64,000 bases of DNA from Leptasterias polaris (taxonomy: Eukaryota; Echinodermata; Asteroidea; Forcipulatida; Asteriidae). The DNA lies in contig JAZGTN010000119.1 in the NCBI GenBank assembly GCA_037783415.1, positions 4,769,880 to 4,833,879 of the forward strand. The letters are read 5' to 3'. The first letter of the stretch is position 1, and every line of letters begins with the position of its first letter. Positions 1-9,918 of this stretch are shown in pieces. The translations under genes were made by a program, and so were the position numbers. Below the pieces are notes generated by a model, which had not been told where the DNA came from, did no database searches, and was given only the letters and a program-made list of their open reading frames with translations.

Positions 1-644
1 ATGGATTCTTGAAGTATGGATTCTGGAAGTTACGCGCCGTGTTTAACAATGCAAACAGTTTATTTCTTAGCGAGTTTGAAACATACCGTACCGGTAGTGG
101 TCAGTAAAATAAGAAATACCCAGTGAGCCACACTGTAAATTTGCAGGTTCGTAGAGAACAATATATGCTCAATTATGTTGAATTTTAAACAATTTCTGCC
201 GCGTCCTTTTTGAGATATGGATTCTTGAAATTACGCTCCATGTTTAACAATGCAAACAGTTTATATACCGTACCGGTAGTGGTCAGTAAAATAAGAAATA
301 CCCTGTGAGCCACCCTGTAATTTTGCAGGTTTGTAGAAAACAATATAAGCTCAATTATATTGAATTTTAAACAATTTCTGCCGGGTCCTTTTCCAGATAT
401 GGATTCTTGAATTATGGATTCTTGAAGTTACGCGCCATGTTAACAATGCAAAAAGTTTATTTCTTAGCGAGTGGGTAACATACCGTACCGGTATAGTGGT
501 CAGTAAAATAAGAAATGCACGGTGAGCCACCCTGTAATTGTGTAGGCCTGTAGAGTATATTATGAGTTCAAAAATATTAAAATTTGAAAAAATTCTGCCG
601 CGTCTCTTTTGAGATATGGATTCTTGAAGTTACGCGCCATGTTA
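1..644. repeat. ~200-bp tandem repeat, three copies plus a partial fourth
   Basis: Copies begin at about 16, 217, 414 and 616, each opening with ATGGATTCTTGAAGT followed by a TTACGC motif. Each full copy then holds the block with the TACCGGTA palindrome, a GTCAGTAAAATAAGAAAT motif, and an AAACAATTTCTGCC-type or related end. The spacings are 201, 197 and 202 bp. The short opening motif is itself doubled at 1/16 and 399/414. Copies differ by scattered substitutions and small indels (the second lacks the TTTCTTAGCGAG stretch), so this is an older repeat than the gene array to the right. No coding potential is seen. The fourth copy stops after about 29 bases at 644. The array may continue left of the window. 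Confidence 0.85.
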
Positions 645-2267
645 CTATTGAATAATACCCTCAGCGAGCTTTATAATATGAGTCTCCGTCAAAGATGAAA
701 TGCTCTATTATTTTCGTTATATATTGAGCATTTACGTTACACATTGTTCAGTCTGTCTGATTACGCTAGTGAGATAATTTTTTTAATCTCATCCATTTCT
801 GGGTGAAATAATCTCGTAGAAAAACATTACTATTTTCCGACTCGGAATGGCCTTTTGGTATTAAACAAATATTGTGAATGGCCTTGTTGAGACACCGTAG
901 TAATTTGTGTGCGCGTGAATGTGAGGCTGAATCTGGTGCTAGCTTGACACTGAATCCGGTGCTAGCTTGACGCTGCCCATTTCTTATTGCTAGATTTATG
1001 CTTGAATTGTCAGTTTATAGTACTTCTTTTAACTCTACTAGGCCTATTTGATTTTATTAACAATTTGATTTGTGACAATGCTGTTAGTTTCATTTCTATT
1101 TCCTTGGTTTAGATCTTGAAAATGTTGTGATCAAACCTTTTCCATATAATTATCTTATTGTTTTATACTTGAGTACAACTCCTGTTTAACTCACTCTGAG
1201 TATGCTGAGTGTTGTTCGTGGTTAGGAAGTGAGCATATCGATGATGATACCAGTACAGTTTATATCGATATGGCATCTCTTAGTGTACTGCTTCCATGCG
1301 GGTTTGGTTCAGCAATCGATATTATGATCACCACTACATTGCCTTTACCTTTCCTAGAATCATTGTTTATTGCTAATTTGTGACCAGCTCCATCGAATTG
1401 AGGAATGTCTATGAAATTCTGAAAATTTAGTTATGCACCATGTTTACAAGTTGCCCACTGGCCTTCCAGCAATTATTGTCGTAGCAGTCCAAAATTATAG
1501 GGCAATGAAGAAAGTCAACGAGACACAGCCACTTTCAATTTTTTTATAGCGTGTTTATTTAGTGTTTTTGACAAAAGCTATATGTAGCTATGTGCTCAAG
1601 AAAACGTACTTTTTGTGGATTTATTCATCTTGTCAATTATAGACCTTGACAAGAAATACCAAGTTTTGTTTAACCAAATACCACCAAAGTCACGGAATCT
1701 GTTTTGTAGTGTTTTTTAATGATTTTCGATTGTCAACAACTTTTGTAAGGCAAATTACAAATAAACGTGATTTCCGAGACATTTCTCATAGTCGAAAGAG
1801 TGGTTCACATTTAGTATGAGTGTACATCAAGAAGTACCATTTCTCTGTTGTGTACCATGACAGGTGCTGGACATAACTTATATTTTTTCTTTATCCAAGT
1901 TCTGGAGTAGGTAGTAGGTGTATAAAGTGAGACTTGTATTCCATTTTACTTTATTGGTTAGGGTTTATATAAGTGATTACATGTTATTTTCTTGTTTGAA
2001 TTTCTTTGCTTATTTGGTATTTTCCATGGAAATTGTTTTATTGTATCTTTTCAGGTATTCATACCTCCATGTTTTGTTTGATAACAAAATTCATTCAGAA
2101 CACATAGTCCTAATAAAGAACTATGCTGGTAATTACTCTTAAAATTAATGGCAATATAACTTATTGGTTAGAAGCCTAGAGCAGCTTTCTTTGGTATAAA
2201 GCATTTCAAGAAACATTTCACTTAGAGTAATGTGGTTAATGTAAAAAGGTAGCAGATTTTATGCCCC
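645..2267. other. Unique AT-rich sequence without a recognisable gene
   Basis: I see no splice-bounded exon, conserved protein motif, RNA gene or mobile element. The only long open stretch (1918-2142, 74 codons, starting at GTG) has low-complexity hydrophobic composition and no motif, so I do not call it. A short 23-bp duplication is annotated separately. This stretch is the proximal flank of the tandem array that starts at about 2268. Confidence 0.6.
927..972. repeat. 23-bp direct duplication
   Basis: Two adjacent 23-bp copies (927-949 and 950-972) share CTGAATC and GGTGCTAGCTTGAC and differ at two bases. It is an isolated small tandem duplication with no evident function. Confidence 0.85.
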
Positions 2268-2425
2268 AAAATATGAATTTGAAAAAGGTTTCTGTAAGAA
2301 ACGCTTCTCACATTGTGTACTCTTATTAGGGATTATTCTTCCTGCTTGGACAAATCTGCTCTGGATCTTCGGCTTTATCTCAAAAACAAGACCAAATTTT
2401 TAATTAAATATTCACAGGTTAGTTT
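2268..2425 (+). repeat. Rearranged fragment of the 2.67-kb unit at the array's left edge
   Basis: The stretch matches 3068-3225 of U1 at a constant offset of 800 bp with about one mismatch. It ends in GTTAGTTT and then jumps straight into CTCGGAGCG, which in complete units lies far downstream and is preceded by GTGAGTTT. The two partners share AGTTT at the joint, so the edge is a microhomology deletion or exchange joint. It marks where array sequence meets the unique flank. Confidence 0.85.
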
Positions 2426-2666
2426 CTCGGAGCGACCTGTAACTGTATCCAGATGAATGGGTCTCTTCTTCAAAGGGGTAGGTTTTGTTCATTTTATCAT
2501 TTTAAAAGTTCCATCCCTCTTTAGTATTTTTTGAGCTATGAGGAGTGTTATTCCATTTTGGAAATTTTTTTCTTCAAAACTATTACTGTGGTGATCATCA
2601 GATAATCAAATTATATTTGTCTGTGAATGATTTGTAATGATGACATAATTATGGAAATGTTTTTAG

Positions 2667-2758
2667 GTGATTGTGATAACACTCTGGCACAAGAACGTGC
2701 AGATTGTAACCTTGCAAAAAGGGAGCCAAATATTCAAGTTACAGTGAAATATACTTGA
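2667..2758 (+). other. Exon-like segment E in U1 (alternative 3' coding segment)
   Basis: The segment is preceded by ATGTTTTTAG. Read after two phase-completing bases it gives 29 residues beginning DCDNTLAQERADCNLAKRE, then TGA. It can follow segment D in frame (D ends one base into a codon). I recognise no family; the spaced cysteines (DCD, DC) are the only feature. It is paralogous to segment A of the same unit. Expression is not shown. Confidence 0.35.
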
Positions 2759-2800
2759 TGTGAATATCATAATTGTTGGCCTGATTGACATGTATTTCAG

Positions 2801-2991
2801 GAGTCTGTGTTTGTGCTCCGATGAGTAAGGGCCAAAATGACAAACAGAAGAAGTGTGCCAGTTGCCATCTGGTGGATGAAACGACGTGTAGCAGTCTGAT
2901 AGATGAAACGACGTGTCGCAGTCTGATAGATGAAACGGCAGTTGTAGCTGGTAATGTGAAAATCAAGTCATCAAATCATGTCGATGAATAA
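2801..2991 (+). CDS. Putative terminal exon F, unshifted form (U1)
   Basis: It follows a good acceptor, TGACATGTATTTCAG. After two phase-completing bases (GA) the frame runs 62 codons to a TAA at 2989-2991 that lies inside an AATAAA polyadenylation signal. The product begins VCVCAPMSKGQNDKQ, has a KKCASCH double-cysteine motif, then a nine-residue repeat (DETTCSSLI, DETTCRSLI, DETAVV) encoded by a 27-bp minisatellite. The phase matches segment D, which would be its upstream partner. No family is recognised. A gene on + whose 3' end is here is the simplest reading, but without transcript evidence it could be a dead fragment. Confidence 0.4.
2875..2938 (+). repeat. 27-bp in-frame minisatellite inside exon F (U1)
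   Basis: Two full 27-bp copies (2875-2901, 2902-2928) and a partial third each start GATGAAACG. The period is a multiple of three, so it encodes a nine-residue repeat. Copies are present in all units. In U11 the array is broken at the first GATGAAA of this minisatellite. Confidence 0.85.
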
Positions 2992-2992
2992 A
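2987..2992 (+). promoter_or_regulatory. AATAAA polyadenylation signal overlapping the exon F stop
   Basis: GATGAATAAAGC provides both the in-frame TAA and a canonical AATAAA. The same hexamer is in every complete unit (for example 7426-7431). It supports + strand transcription ending here, though one hexamer in AT-rich DNA is weak evidence alone. Confidence 0.4.
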
Positions 2993-3452
2993 GCATGTAG
3001 TCCTCAAACCGCTTAAACCAATCCTGCCTGTTACTTCAAGTTATCTTGAGCTTTACACTTAAGATTTTAAATATGAATTTGAAAAAGGTTTCTGTAAGAA
3101 ACGCTTCTCACATTGTGTACTCTTATTAGGGATTATTCTTCCTGCTTGGACAAATCTGCTCTGGATCTTCGGCTTTATCTCAAAAACAAGACCAAATTTT
3201 AAATTAAATATTCACAGGTTAGTTTGATTGTTTATATCTACATTCAGGGTTTAAACAAGCACCTCGGGCTAGCTCATCCAGGGGTGCTTAATACTGCAAA
3301 ACTTATTCTATTGCTCCCATACCACTGGAGCTTCCTTCAATTACTCTGATTTTCCTGCCAAACATCATTCACAACTTTGAAAATGTCACCTTTTTCATAC
3401 ATGGCAGTGACTGGGTGTCCTTCTCATCTGTACAAATAACATGCTCTCTCAG

Positions 3453-3526
3453 GACAGACCCTGCAGCCACTTGACTATGTGTTGAAAAGCCTCTTCTGGT
3501 CAGCTTGGAACATTAATGTAACCAAG
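3453..3526 (+). other. Exon-like segment with pogo/Tigger-like LQPLD motif (U1)
   Basis: Bounded by CTCTCTCAG on the left and the strong donor CCAAG|GTAAGG on the right. Read in the open phase it gives 24 residues, beginning QTLQPLDYVLKSLFWSAW. Established knowledge: DDE_1-type transposases (pogo, Tigger, CENP-B relatives) carry a LQPLD..vF..lK..W signature near the end of the catalytic domain. The resemblance is short and no catalytic aspartates are identified nearby, so it could be a domesticated or decayed fragment, or chance. The segment is nearly identical in every complete unit (for example 22351-22424 in U5). Both LINE sites lie in the intron-like stretch after its donor. Confidence 0.35.
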
Positions 3527-3778
3527 GTAAGGTTGTTTCTATAACTTAAACAATCTTTTCTGAAGTACTACTACTTTAATACTAAACTTGCACCACCCTG
3601 CATGATATTAACAAGCTCACTTCCATCTTAACCATCACTTAACATCTACATGAACTAAGCTCACTTCCCATCATGCTTGCATTTTTCATCTTCATGTAAC
3701 ATTTTAATATTTCATCAATAACTTGGCATCATCACTGTTCCTCAGTGGGTCATGTGATAACCACCTCACACCATTTTC

Positions 3779-5518
3779 ATGCACCTCAATTCAATTCCAG
3801 TCCTGTTTAATGGCCCCGAAGTACTTACTTCTCCGTCGGATAAAGCCAATCTCTTTGCTGAAAGATTTGCTGCCAACTCCACTCTTGATGACTCGGGCCA
3901 CAATCTGCCAGATTTTCCTCTCCGGACTGATAGCATCATCTCCTCTGTCTTTATCACACCTAAGATGGTAGCTAAGGTTATCAAACATCTTGACACGTCT
4001 AAAGCCACTGGACCTGACAGTATCCCTGTTCTTGTCCTGAAAATGTGTTCACCGGAATTGTCCTCAGTCCTGTCTAAACTGTATAACCTTTGCCTCTCAA
4101 ATTCAACATTTCCTTCTGATTGGAAAGCAGCCTCCGTTGTCCCAGTTTTCAAAGGCTCTGGTGAAAAGTCTGACCCCTCTAACTATCGACCTATTAGCCT
4201 CCTTCCAATCATCAGCAAGGTGTTTGAATGTCTCATCAACCAGCATCTCATGGATTACCTTGAAACTAACACACTACTAGCCGACGTCCAATATGGATTC
4301 CGGCACTCTCGATCTACTGGCGACTTTTTGTCTTTGGTCACTGAGCACCTGAACAGGATATTAGATCTCCGTGGTGAGGCAAGGCTTGTTGCTCTTGATA
4401 TTTCTAAGGCCTTTGATCGAGTCTGGCACAAGGGTCTCATCCATAAGCTCAAGTCCTATGGCATCTGTGGTCAACTTCTCAATCTAATCTCAGATTTTCT
4501 TAGCGATCGAAAATTCACTGTTGTTCACGAGGGTCAGTCCTCGTCCGTCCACAGCGTCAACGCAGGTGTCCCGCAAGGCTCTGTATTGGGACCAACCTTG
4601 TTCCTGCTTTATATTAATGATCTGCCTGATTCTATTTCATCTCAGATTGCCATCTACGCTGATGACACAACCCTGTATACAACGTACCCTGGTCCCCGGT
4701 TTTCCACTCGTCAAGCCCAAGCTAGTAATGATCTCAACCATGATCTTACAAATGTCAATAATTGGGGGATCAAATGGCTTGTCACCTTCAACGAAAGGAA
4801 AACTCACCTGTTATCTGTGCCAAGATCTACATCTAAATCATCTGTTCGTTCTAACTTGTTTATGAATTCTACATCTCTTCAGGAAGTTAGTGACATCAGG
4901 TTACTTGGTCTCGACATCACCAATAAACTCTCCTGGGTCAAGTACATTGGTGATGTTGCCAAAAGGGCCTCTCAACCTGTAGGTTGTCTATACCGTGCGC
5001 GGAAATGCCTTCCCCCCTCTGCCATTCTTTACTTATACAAGACGACTATCCGCCCTGTTATGGAGTACTGTTGTCACATCTGGTCCGGTGCTCCAGCCTG
5101 TCACCTTTCTCTGCTGGACAGAATACAGCGTCGAGTTGTTAACCTGGTGGGCAAAGAATTGTCATCTTCCTTGGAACCCCTCTCGCATCGTCGCAATGTA
5201 TCTTCATTGAGCCTGTTTTATAGATACTATCACGGCGTGTGTTCCAATGGTCTTTCGTTGGTCGTCCCTGTTGACCGTCCCGCACAACGAACCACTCGCA
5301 CCTCTGTCAAATCCCATCCTCATACAGTCGTGACTCCCAAAAGCAGGACCAAGATGTACGCTACGAGTTTCTTTCCACGTACTGCTTCACTCTGGAACTC
5401 CTTGCCTGCATCCTGTTTCCCTGCTATCTATAATTTGTCTCAGTTTAAGCACAATGTGAATAGGTTTCTGTTCTCATCAATCTCTGCGCTTTCTTTTCCT
5501 TTTCTCTTCTTTTTTTAG
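3779..5518 (+). CDS. LINE-A reverse transcriptase ORF, 5'-truncated (U1 copy)
   Basis: The 579-residue frame encodes the reverse transcriptase of a non-LTR retrotransposon, which copies element RNA at nicked chromosomal DNA. Visible blocks in order: KATGPDSIP (75-83), NYRPIS (135-140), ALDISKAFDRVWH with a catalytic Asp (205-217), AGVPQGSVLGP (262-272), catalytic YADD (293-296), a WLVTFNERKT block near 333 and RLLGLDITNKLSW near 374. A C-terminal thumb/connection region follows. The N-terminal endonuclease of complete elements is absent. The ATG and next codons (MHL) come from the host flank; element sequence starts at 3790. This copy reads 13 residues past the stop used in U2, U4 and U9. The superfamily looks Jockey/CR1-like; I would not name a clade. 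Confidence 0.85.
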   Translation: MHLNSIPVLFNGPEVLTSPSDKANLFAERFAANSTLDDSGHNLPDFPLRTDSIISSVFITPKMVAKVIKHLDTSKATGPDSIPVLVLKMCSPELSSVLSKLYNLCLSNSTFPSDWKAASVVPVFKGSGEKSDPSNYRPISLLPIISKVFECLINQHLMDYLETNTLLADVQYGFRHSRSTGDFLSLVTEHLNRILDLRGEARLVALDISKAFDRVWHKGLIHKLKSYGICGQLLNLISDFLSDRKFTVVHEGQSSSVHSVNAGVPQGSVLGPTLFLLYINDLPDSISSQIAIYADDTTLYTTYPGPRFSTRQAQASNDLNHDLTNVNNWGIKWLVTFNERKTHLLSVPRSTSKSSVRSNLFMNSTSLQEVSDIRLLGLDITNKLSWVKYIGDVAKRASQPVGCLYRARKCLPPSAILYLYKTTIRPVMEYCCHIWSGAPACHLSLLDRIQRRVVNLVGKELSSSLEPLSHRRNVSSLSLFYRYYHGVCSNGLSLVVPVDRPAQRTTRTSVKSHPHTVVTPKSRTKMYATSFFPRTASLWNSLPASCFPAIYNLSQFKHNVNRFLFSSISALSFPFLFFF

Positions 5519-5584
5519 CCCTCACCTTGAGTGGCCTTTGGGCCTTGTGTTGGGCGACTTCCATAAAAAAAAAAAAAAAAAAAA
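3790..5584 (+). mobile_element. LINE-A copy 1 (5'-truncated non-LTR retrotransposon)
   Basis: The element replaces nothing: in empty units TGCACCTCAA is followed directly by ATAATC, whereas here TGCACCTCAA is followed by 1.8 kb ending in GGGCGACTTCCAT and a 20-A tail (5565-5584), then CTTCAAATAATC. The flanking ACCTCAA / (A)CTTCAA pair is the ~7-bp target-site duplication with one later substitution on the right. There are no LTRs. The truncated 5' end, poly(A) tail and short duplication are the hallmarks of target-primed reverse transcription. Confidence 0.93.
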
Positions 5585-7239
5585 CTTCAAATAATCTCTA
5601 ACTAAATGTAATTCAGTTTCGAATTGCACAATTTCTGATTGTTTTTGTTTGTCTTTTTTTTTACTGCAATGATGAAATGCCGAACCATCTGCCTTGGAAA
5701 TACGGAGTCCAGTGAAAACTACACATTGACCTTTCCTGGACCATGAATACATCAGTGAAGGTGTGTATGCAATGAGGAGAATGACATCTACTCATTTCAA
5801 GTTCAGGAATAGAACCTGAATATTCATGCATGACTGTCATTTGTTACGATTATTCCTGAAATTAATATTTGTTGTTGATCTTTGCTAGAGAGGAACTCCA
5901 AGGTCAATTTCTAATTTGTGATGTACTCAATTTTTGACAGATAGTCCTTATGAAATTTGGGGGAAAATTCCGAAAGGCTTTGTCCCTCATTTGTCCATCT
6001 CTCCAAATTTCAATTTGAAGTGATGTCAAGAATCTGTTGCCTTGTAAAATCTAATTCATGTTTTACTCATGGAGCATCATTTCCTGACTGAAAGATGTTG
6101 CACCATTTCTCCAGGATTTGTTATTCTCATACAACCACAGTCTGGCACATAAACGTGCAGATTATAACCTTGCAAAATGGTATCTATATTTGTACAGTGA
6201 AATATATTTAATGTGAATAATATAATTGTTGGCTTGATTGACATGTATTTCAGCTCAGAATTGATGAGAAAAAAGTTATGCCCCAACCTGAAGGTTTTGA
6301 AAAACTAGAAAAGCAATACTTTGACTTCATGTGTGGGAGTTTACTTTGTTATACCTCCATTCTGCAGCAAACCATCCATACAAAACAGAGCTCCCTTGTA
6401 TGACGTGATATGAGTGATAATGTTGTGGGGCTCTTCTTGAATCTTTTTGAAAATGATATGTTTTGTTTACACAAATGTCCTGTGTTATTTATTTTAGCCT
6501 CCCTTATTATAGTAATGTAAAATTTCTTTCCAGGTGACATCATTGGGGAATTACAGACTGTTGCCGTTGATGGGAAGCGCGAAGATTCACACTCCTGCTG
6601 TGTTCTCTTGTCAACCTGGACCAAAAAACCATCAATATGTGTGCCATCAACAGAGATCTGGAGCTGGCAAGTGACGTCTTGGAGAGACATTCATCAAGGG
6701 AAAAAAGTATCAAATTTGGTTTTCTTTTGGTGTAATTCTTAGTTTGTTGAACAGCTAAAGCCATATTTAATTCAGATTTAGTTTTTCTCTTAGTTGTATT
6801 TGATGTTTCAGATTGGCTGTTGACTGACGAGGACACTTACATACATACCAACACAAGTGAGTTTCTCGGAGCGACCTGTAACTGTATCCAGATGAATGGG
6901 TCTCTTCTTCAAAGGGGTAGGTTTTGTTCATTTTATCATTTTAAAAGTTCCATCCCTCTTTAGTATTTTTTGAGCTATGAGGAGTGTTATTCCATTTTGG
7001 AAATTTTTTTCTTCAAAACTATTACTGTGGTGATCATCAGATAATCAAATTATATTTGTCTGTGAATGATTTGTAATGATGACATAATTATGGAAATGTT
7101 TTTAGGTGATTGTGATAACACTCTGGCACAAGAACGTGCAGATTGTAACCTTGCAAAAAGGGAGCCAAATATTCAAGTTACAGTGAAATATACTTGATGT
7201 GAATATCATAATTGTTGGCCTGATTGACATGTATTTCAG

Positions 7240-7430
7240 GAGTCTGTGTTTGTGCTCCGATGAGTAAGGGCCAAAATGACAAACAGAAGAAGTGTGCCAG
7301 TTGCCATCTGGTGGATGAAACGACGTGTAGCAGTCTGATAGATGAAACGACGTGTCGCAGTCTGATAGATGAAACGGCAGTTGTAGCTGGTAATGTGAAA
7401 ATCAAGTCATCAAATCATGTCGATGAATAA
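7240..7430 (+). CDS. Putative terminal exon F, unshifted form (U2)
   Basis: Same structure and reading frame as 2801-2991, with TAA inside AATAAA. This is the only other copy in the window that keeps the long frame. Directly upstream, segment D (from 6812 to about 6916, with GTAGGT donor) and segment E (7106-7197) are complete, so U1/U2 holds the first full D-E-F set. Confidence 0.4.
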
Positions 7431-8217
7431 AGCATGTAGTCCTCAAACCGCTTAAACCAATCCTGCCTGTTACTTCAAGTTATCTTGAGCTTTACACTTA
7501 AGATTTTAAATATGAATTTGAAAAAGGTTTCTGTAAGAAACGCTTCTCACATTGTGTACTCTTATTAGGGATTATTCTTCCTTCTTGGACAAATCTGCTC
7601 TGGATCTTCGGCTTTATCTCAAAAACAAGACCAAATTTTAAATTAAATATTCACAGGTTAGTTTGATTGTTTATATCTACATTCAGGGTTTAAACAAGCA
7701 CCTCGGGCTAGCTCATCCAGGGGTGCTTAATACTGCAAAACTTATTCTATTGCTCCCATACCACTGGAGCTTCCTTCAATTACTCTGATTTTCCTGCCAA
7801 ACATCATTCACAACTTTGAAAATGTCACCTTTTTCATACATGGCAGTGACTGGGTGTCCTTCTCATCTGTACAAATAACATGCTCTCTCAGGACAGACCC
7901 TGCAGCCACTTGACTATGTGTTGAAAAGCCTCTTCTGGTCAGCTTGGAACATTAATGTAACCAAGGTAAGGTTGTTTCTATAACTTAAACAATCTTTTCT
8001 GAAGTACTACTACTTTAATACTAAACTTGCACCACCCTGCATGATATTAACAAGCTCACTTCCATCTTAACCATCACTTAACATCTACATGAACTAAGCT
8101 CACTTCCCATCATGCTTGCATTTTTCATCTTCATGTAACATTTTAATATTTCATCAATAACTTGGCATCATCACTGTTCCTCAGTGGGTCATGTGATAAC
8201 CACCTCACACCATTTTC

Positions 8218-9918
8218 ATGCACCTCAATTCAATTCCAGTCCTGTTTAATGGCCCCGAAGTACTTACTTCTCCGTCGGATAAAGCCAATCTCTTTGCTGA
8301 AAGATTTGCTGCCAACTCCACTCTTGATGACTCGGGCCACAATCTGCCAGATTTTCCTCTCCGGACTGATAGCATCATCTCCTCTGTCTTTATCACACCT
8401 AAGATGGTAGCTAAGGTTATCAAACATCTTGACACGTCTAAAGCCACTGGACCTGACAGTATCCCTGTTCTTGTCCTGAAAATGTGTTCACCGGAATTGT
8501 CCTCAGTCCTGTCTAAACTGTATAACCTTTGCCTCTCAAATTCAACATTTCCTTCTGATTGGAAAGCAGCCTCCGTTGTCCCAGTTTTCAAAGGCTCTGG
8601 TGAAAAGTCTGACCCCTCTAACTATCGACCTATTAGCCTCCTTCCAATCATCAGCAAGGTGTTTGAATGTCTCATCAACCAGCATCTCATGGATTACCTT
8701 GAAACTAACACACTACTAGCCGACGTCCAATATGGATTCCGGCACTCTCGATCTACTGGCGACTTTTTGTCTTTGGTCACTGAGCACCTGAACAGGATAT
8801 TAGATCTCCGTGGTGAGGCAAGGCTTGTTGCTCTTGATATTTCTAAGGCCTTTGATCGAGTCTGGCACAAGGGTCTCATCCATAAGCTCAAGTCCTATGG
8901 CATCTGTGGTCAACTTCTCAATCTAATCTCAGATTTTCTTAGCGATCGAAAATTCACTGTTGTTCACGAGGGTCAGTCCTCGTCCGTCCACAGCGTCAAC
9001 GCAGGTGTCCCGCAAGGCTCTGTATTGGGACCAACCTTGTTCCTGCTTTATATTAATGATCTGCCTGATTCTATTTCATCTCAGATTACCATCTACGCTG
9101 ATGACACAACCCTGTATACAACGTACCCTGGTCCCCGGTTTTCCACTCGTCAAGCCCAAGCTAGTAATGATCTCAACCATGATCTTACAAATGTCAATAA
9201 TTGGGGGATCAAATGGCTTGTCACCTTCAACGAAAGGAAAACTCACCTGTTATCTGTGCCAAGATCTACATCTAAATCATCTGTTCGTTCTAACTTGTTT
9301 ATGAATTCTACATCTCTTCAGGAAGTTAGTGACATCAGGTTACTTGGTCTCGACATCACCAATAAACTCTCCTGGGTCAAGTACATTGGTGATGTTGCCA
9401 AAAGGGCCTCTCAACCTGTAGGTTGTCTATACCGTGCGCGGAAATGCCTTCCCCCCTCTGCCATTCTTTACTTATACAAGACGACTATCCGCCCTGTTAT
9501 GGAGTACTGTTGTCACATCTGGTCCGGTGCTCCAGCCTGTCACCTTTCTCTGCTGGACAGAATACAGCGTCGAGTTGTTAACCTGGTGGGCAAAGAATTG
9601 TCATCTTCCTTGGAACCCCTCTCGCATCGTCGCAATGTATCTTCATTGAGCCTGTTTTATAGATACTATCACGGCGTGTGTTCCAATGGTCTTTCGTTGG
9701 TCGTCCCTGTTGACCGTCCCGCACAACGAACCACTCGCACCTCTGTCAAATCCCATCCTCATACAGTCGTGACTCCCAAAAGCAGGACCAAGATGTACGC
9801 TACGAGTTTCTTTCCACGTACTGCTTCACTCTGGAACTCCTTGCCTGCATCCTGTTTCCCTGCTATCTATAATTTGTCTCAGTTTAAGCACAATGTGAAT
9901 AGGTTTCTGTTCTCATAA
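8218..9918 (+). CDS. LINE-A reverse transcriptase ORF (U2 copy)
   Basis: 566 residues with all the RT blocks seen in the U1 copy, including AFDRVWH, GVPQGSVLGP and YADD. It differs by an Ala-to-Thr change just before YADD (QITIYADD). It stops at TCATAA, 13 codons before the U1 stop, because the region reads TCATAATTC instead of TCATCAATC. The start ATG again comes from host flank. No endonuclease domain. Confidence 0.85.
   Translation: MHLNSIPVLFNGPEVLTSPSDKANLFAERFAANSTLDDSGHNLPDFPLRTDSIISSVFITPKMVAKVIKHLDTSKATGPDSIPVLVLKMCSPELSSVLSKLYNLCLSNSTFPSDWKAASVVPVFKGSGEKSDPSNYRPISLLPIISKVFECLINQHLMDYLETNTLLADVQYGFRHSRSTGDFLSLVTEHLNRILDLRGEARLVALDISKAFDRVWHKGLIHKLKSYGICGQLLNLISDFLSDRKFTVVHEGQSSSVHSVNAGVPQGSVLGPTLFLLYINDLPDSISSQITIYADDTTLYTTYPGPRFSTRQAQASNDLNHDLTNVNNWGIKWLVTFNERKTHLLSVPRSTSKSSVRSNLFMNSTSLQEVSDIRLLGLDITNKLSWVKYIGDVAKRASQPVGCLYRARKCLPPSAILYLYKTTIRPVMEYCCHIWSGAPACHLSLLDRIQRRVVNLVGKELSSSLEPLSHRRNVSSLSLFYRYYHGVCSNGLSLVVPVDRPAQRTTRTSVKSHPHTVVTPKSRTKMYATSFFPRTASLWNSLPASCFPAIYNLSQFKHNVNRFLFS

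Larger units (their letters stand above)
2426..6864 (+). repeat. Array unit U1 (4,439 bp, carries LINE-A)
   Basis: First nearly complete unit, counted from CTCGGAGCG to the next such site. It carries LINE-A at 3790-5584. It shares with U2 only the unshifted last exon (2801-2991) and the GGAAATTTTTTTCTTC form of an intron-like tract, where later units read GGAAAAAGTTTTTTC. It alone has a 31-bp deletion at about 6311, which removes the CACCTGCCATTGAGGGC stretch of exon-like segment B and explains why it is 28 bp shorter than U2. Confidence 0.92.

Noticed and set aside
1918..2142. 74-codon + strand ORF in the unique flank
   Set aside because: GTG start, AT-rich hydrophobic composition, no motif and no splice-like context; expected by chance.
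2739..2966. 75-codon minus-strand ORF over exon F, with repeats
   Set aside because: The repeats are the antisense reading of the 27-bp minisatellite; the + frame ends at a stop inside AATAAA and is the better candidate.
3766..4152. 128-codon minus-strand ORF over the LINE-A gene, and other antisense ORFs in LINE-A
   Set aside because: Antisense shadows of the RT frame; no motif, and present only because the RT copies are near identical.
3790..5584. Retrovirus or LTR retrotransposon
   Set aside because: No long terminal repeats, gag, protease or integrase; poly(A) tail, short target duplication and RT blocks are of the non-LTR type.
6349..6690. 113-codon minus-strand ORF repeated in all ten units (with an overlapping 98-codon ORF)
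   Set aside because: Its identity across units only reflects the near identity of the whole units. A stretch reading ISVDGTHIDGFLVQVDK briefly recalled a Reeler domain, but the rest does not fit, and no minus-strand donor or poly(A) signal was found. It overlaps segment C, which has a better acceptor on +.
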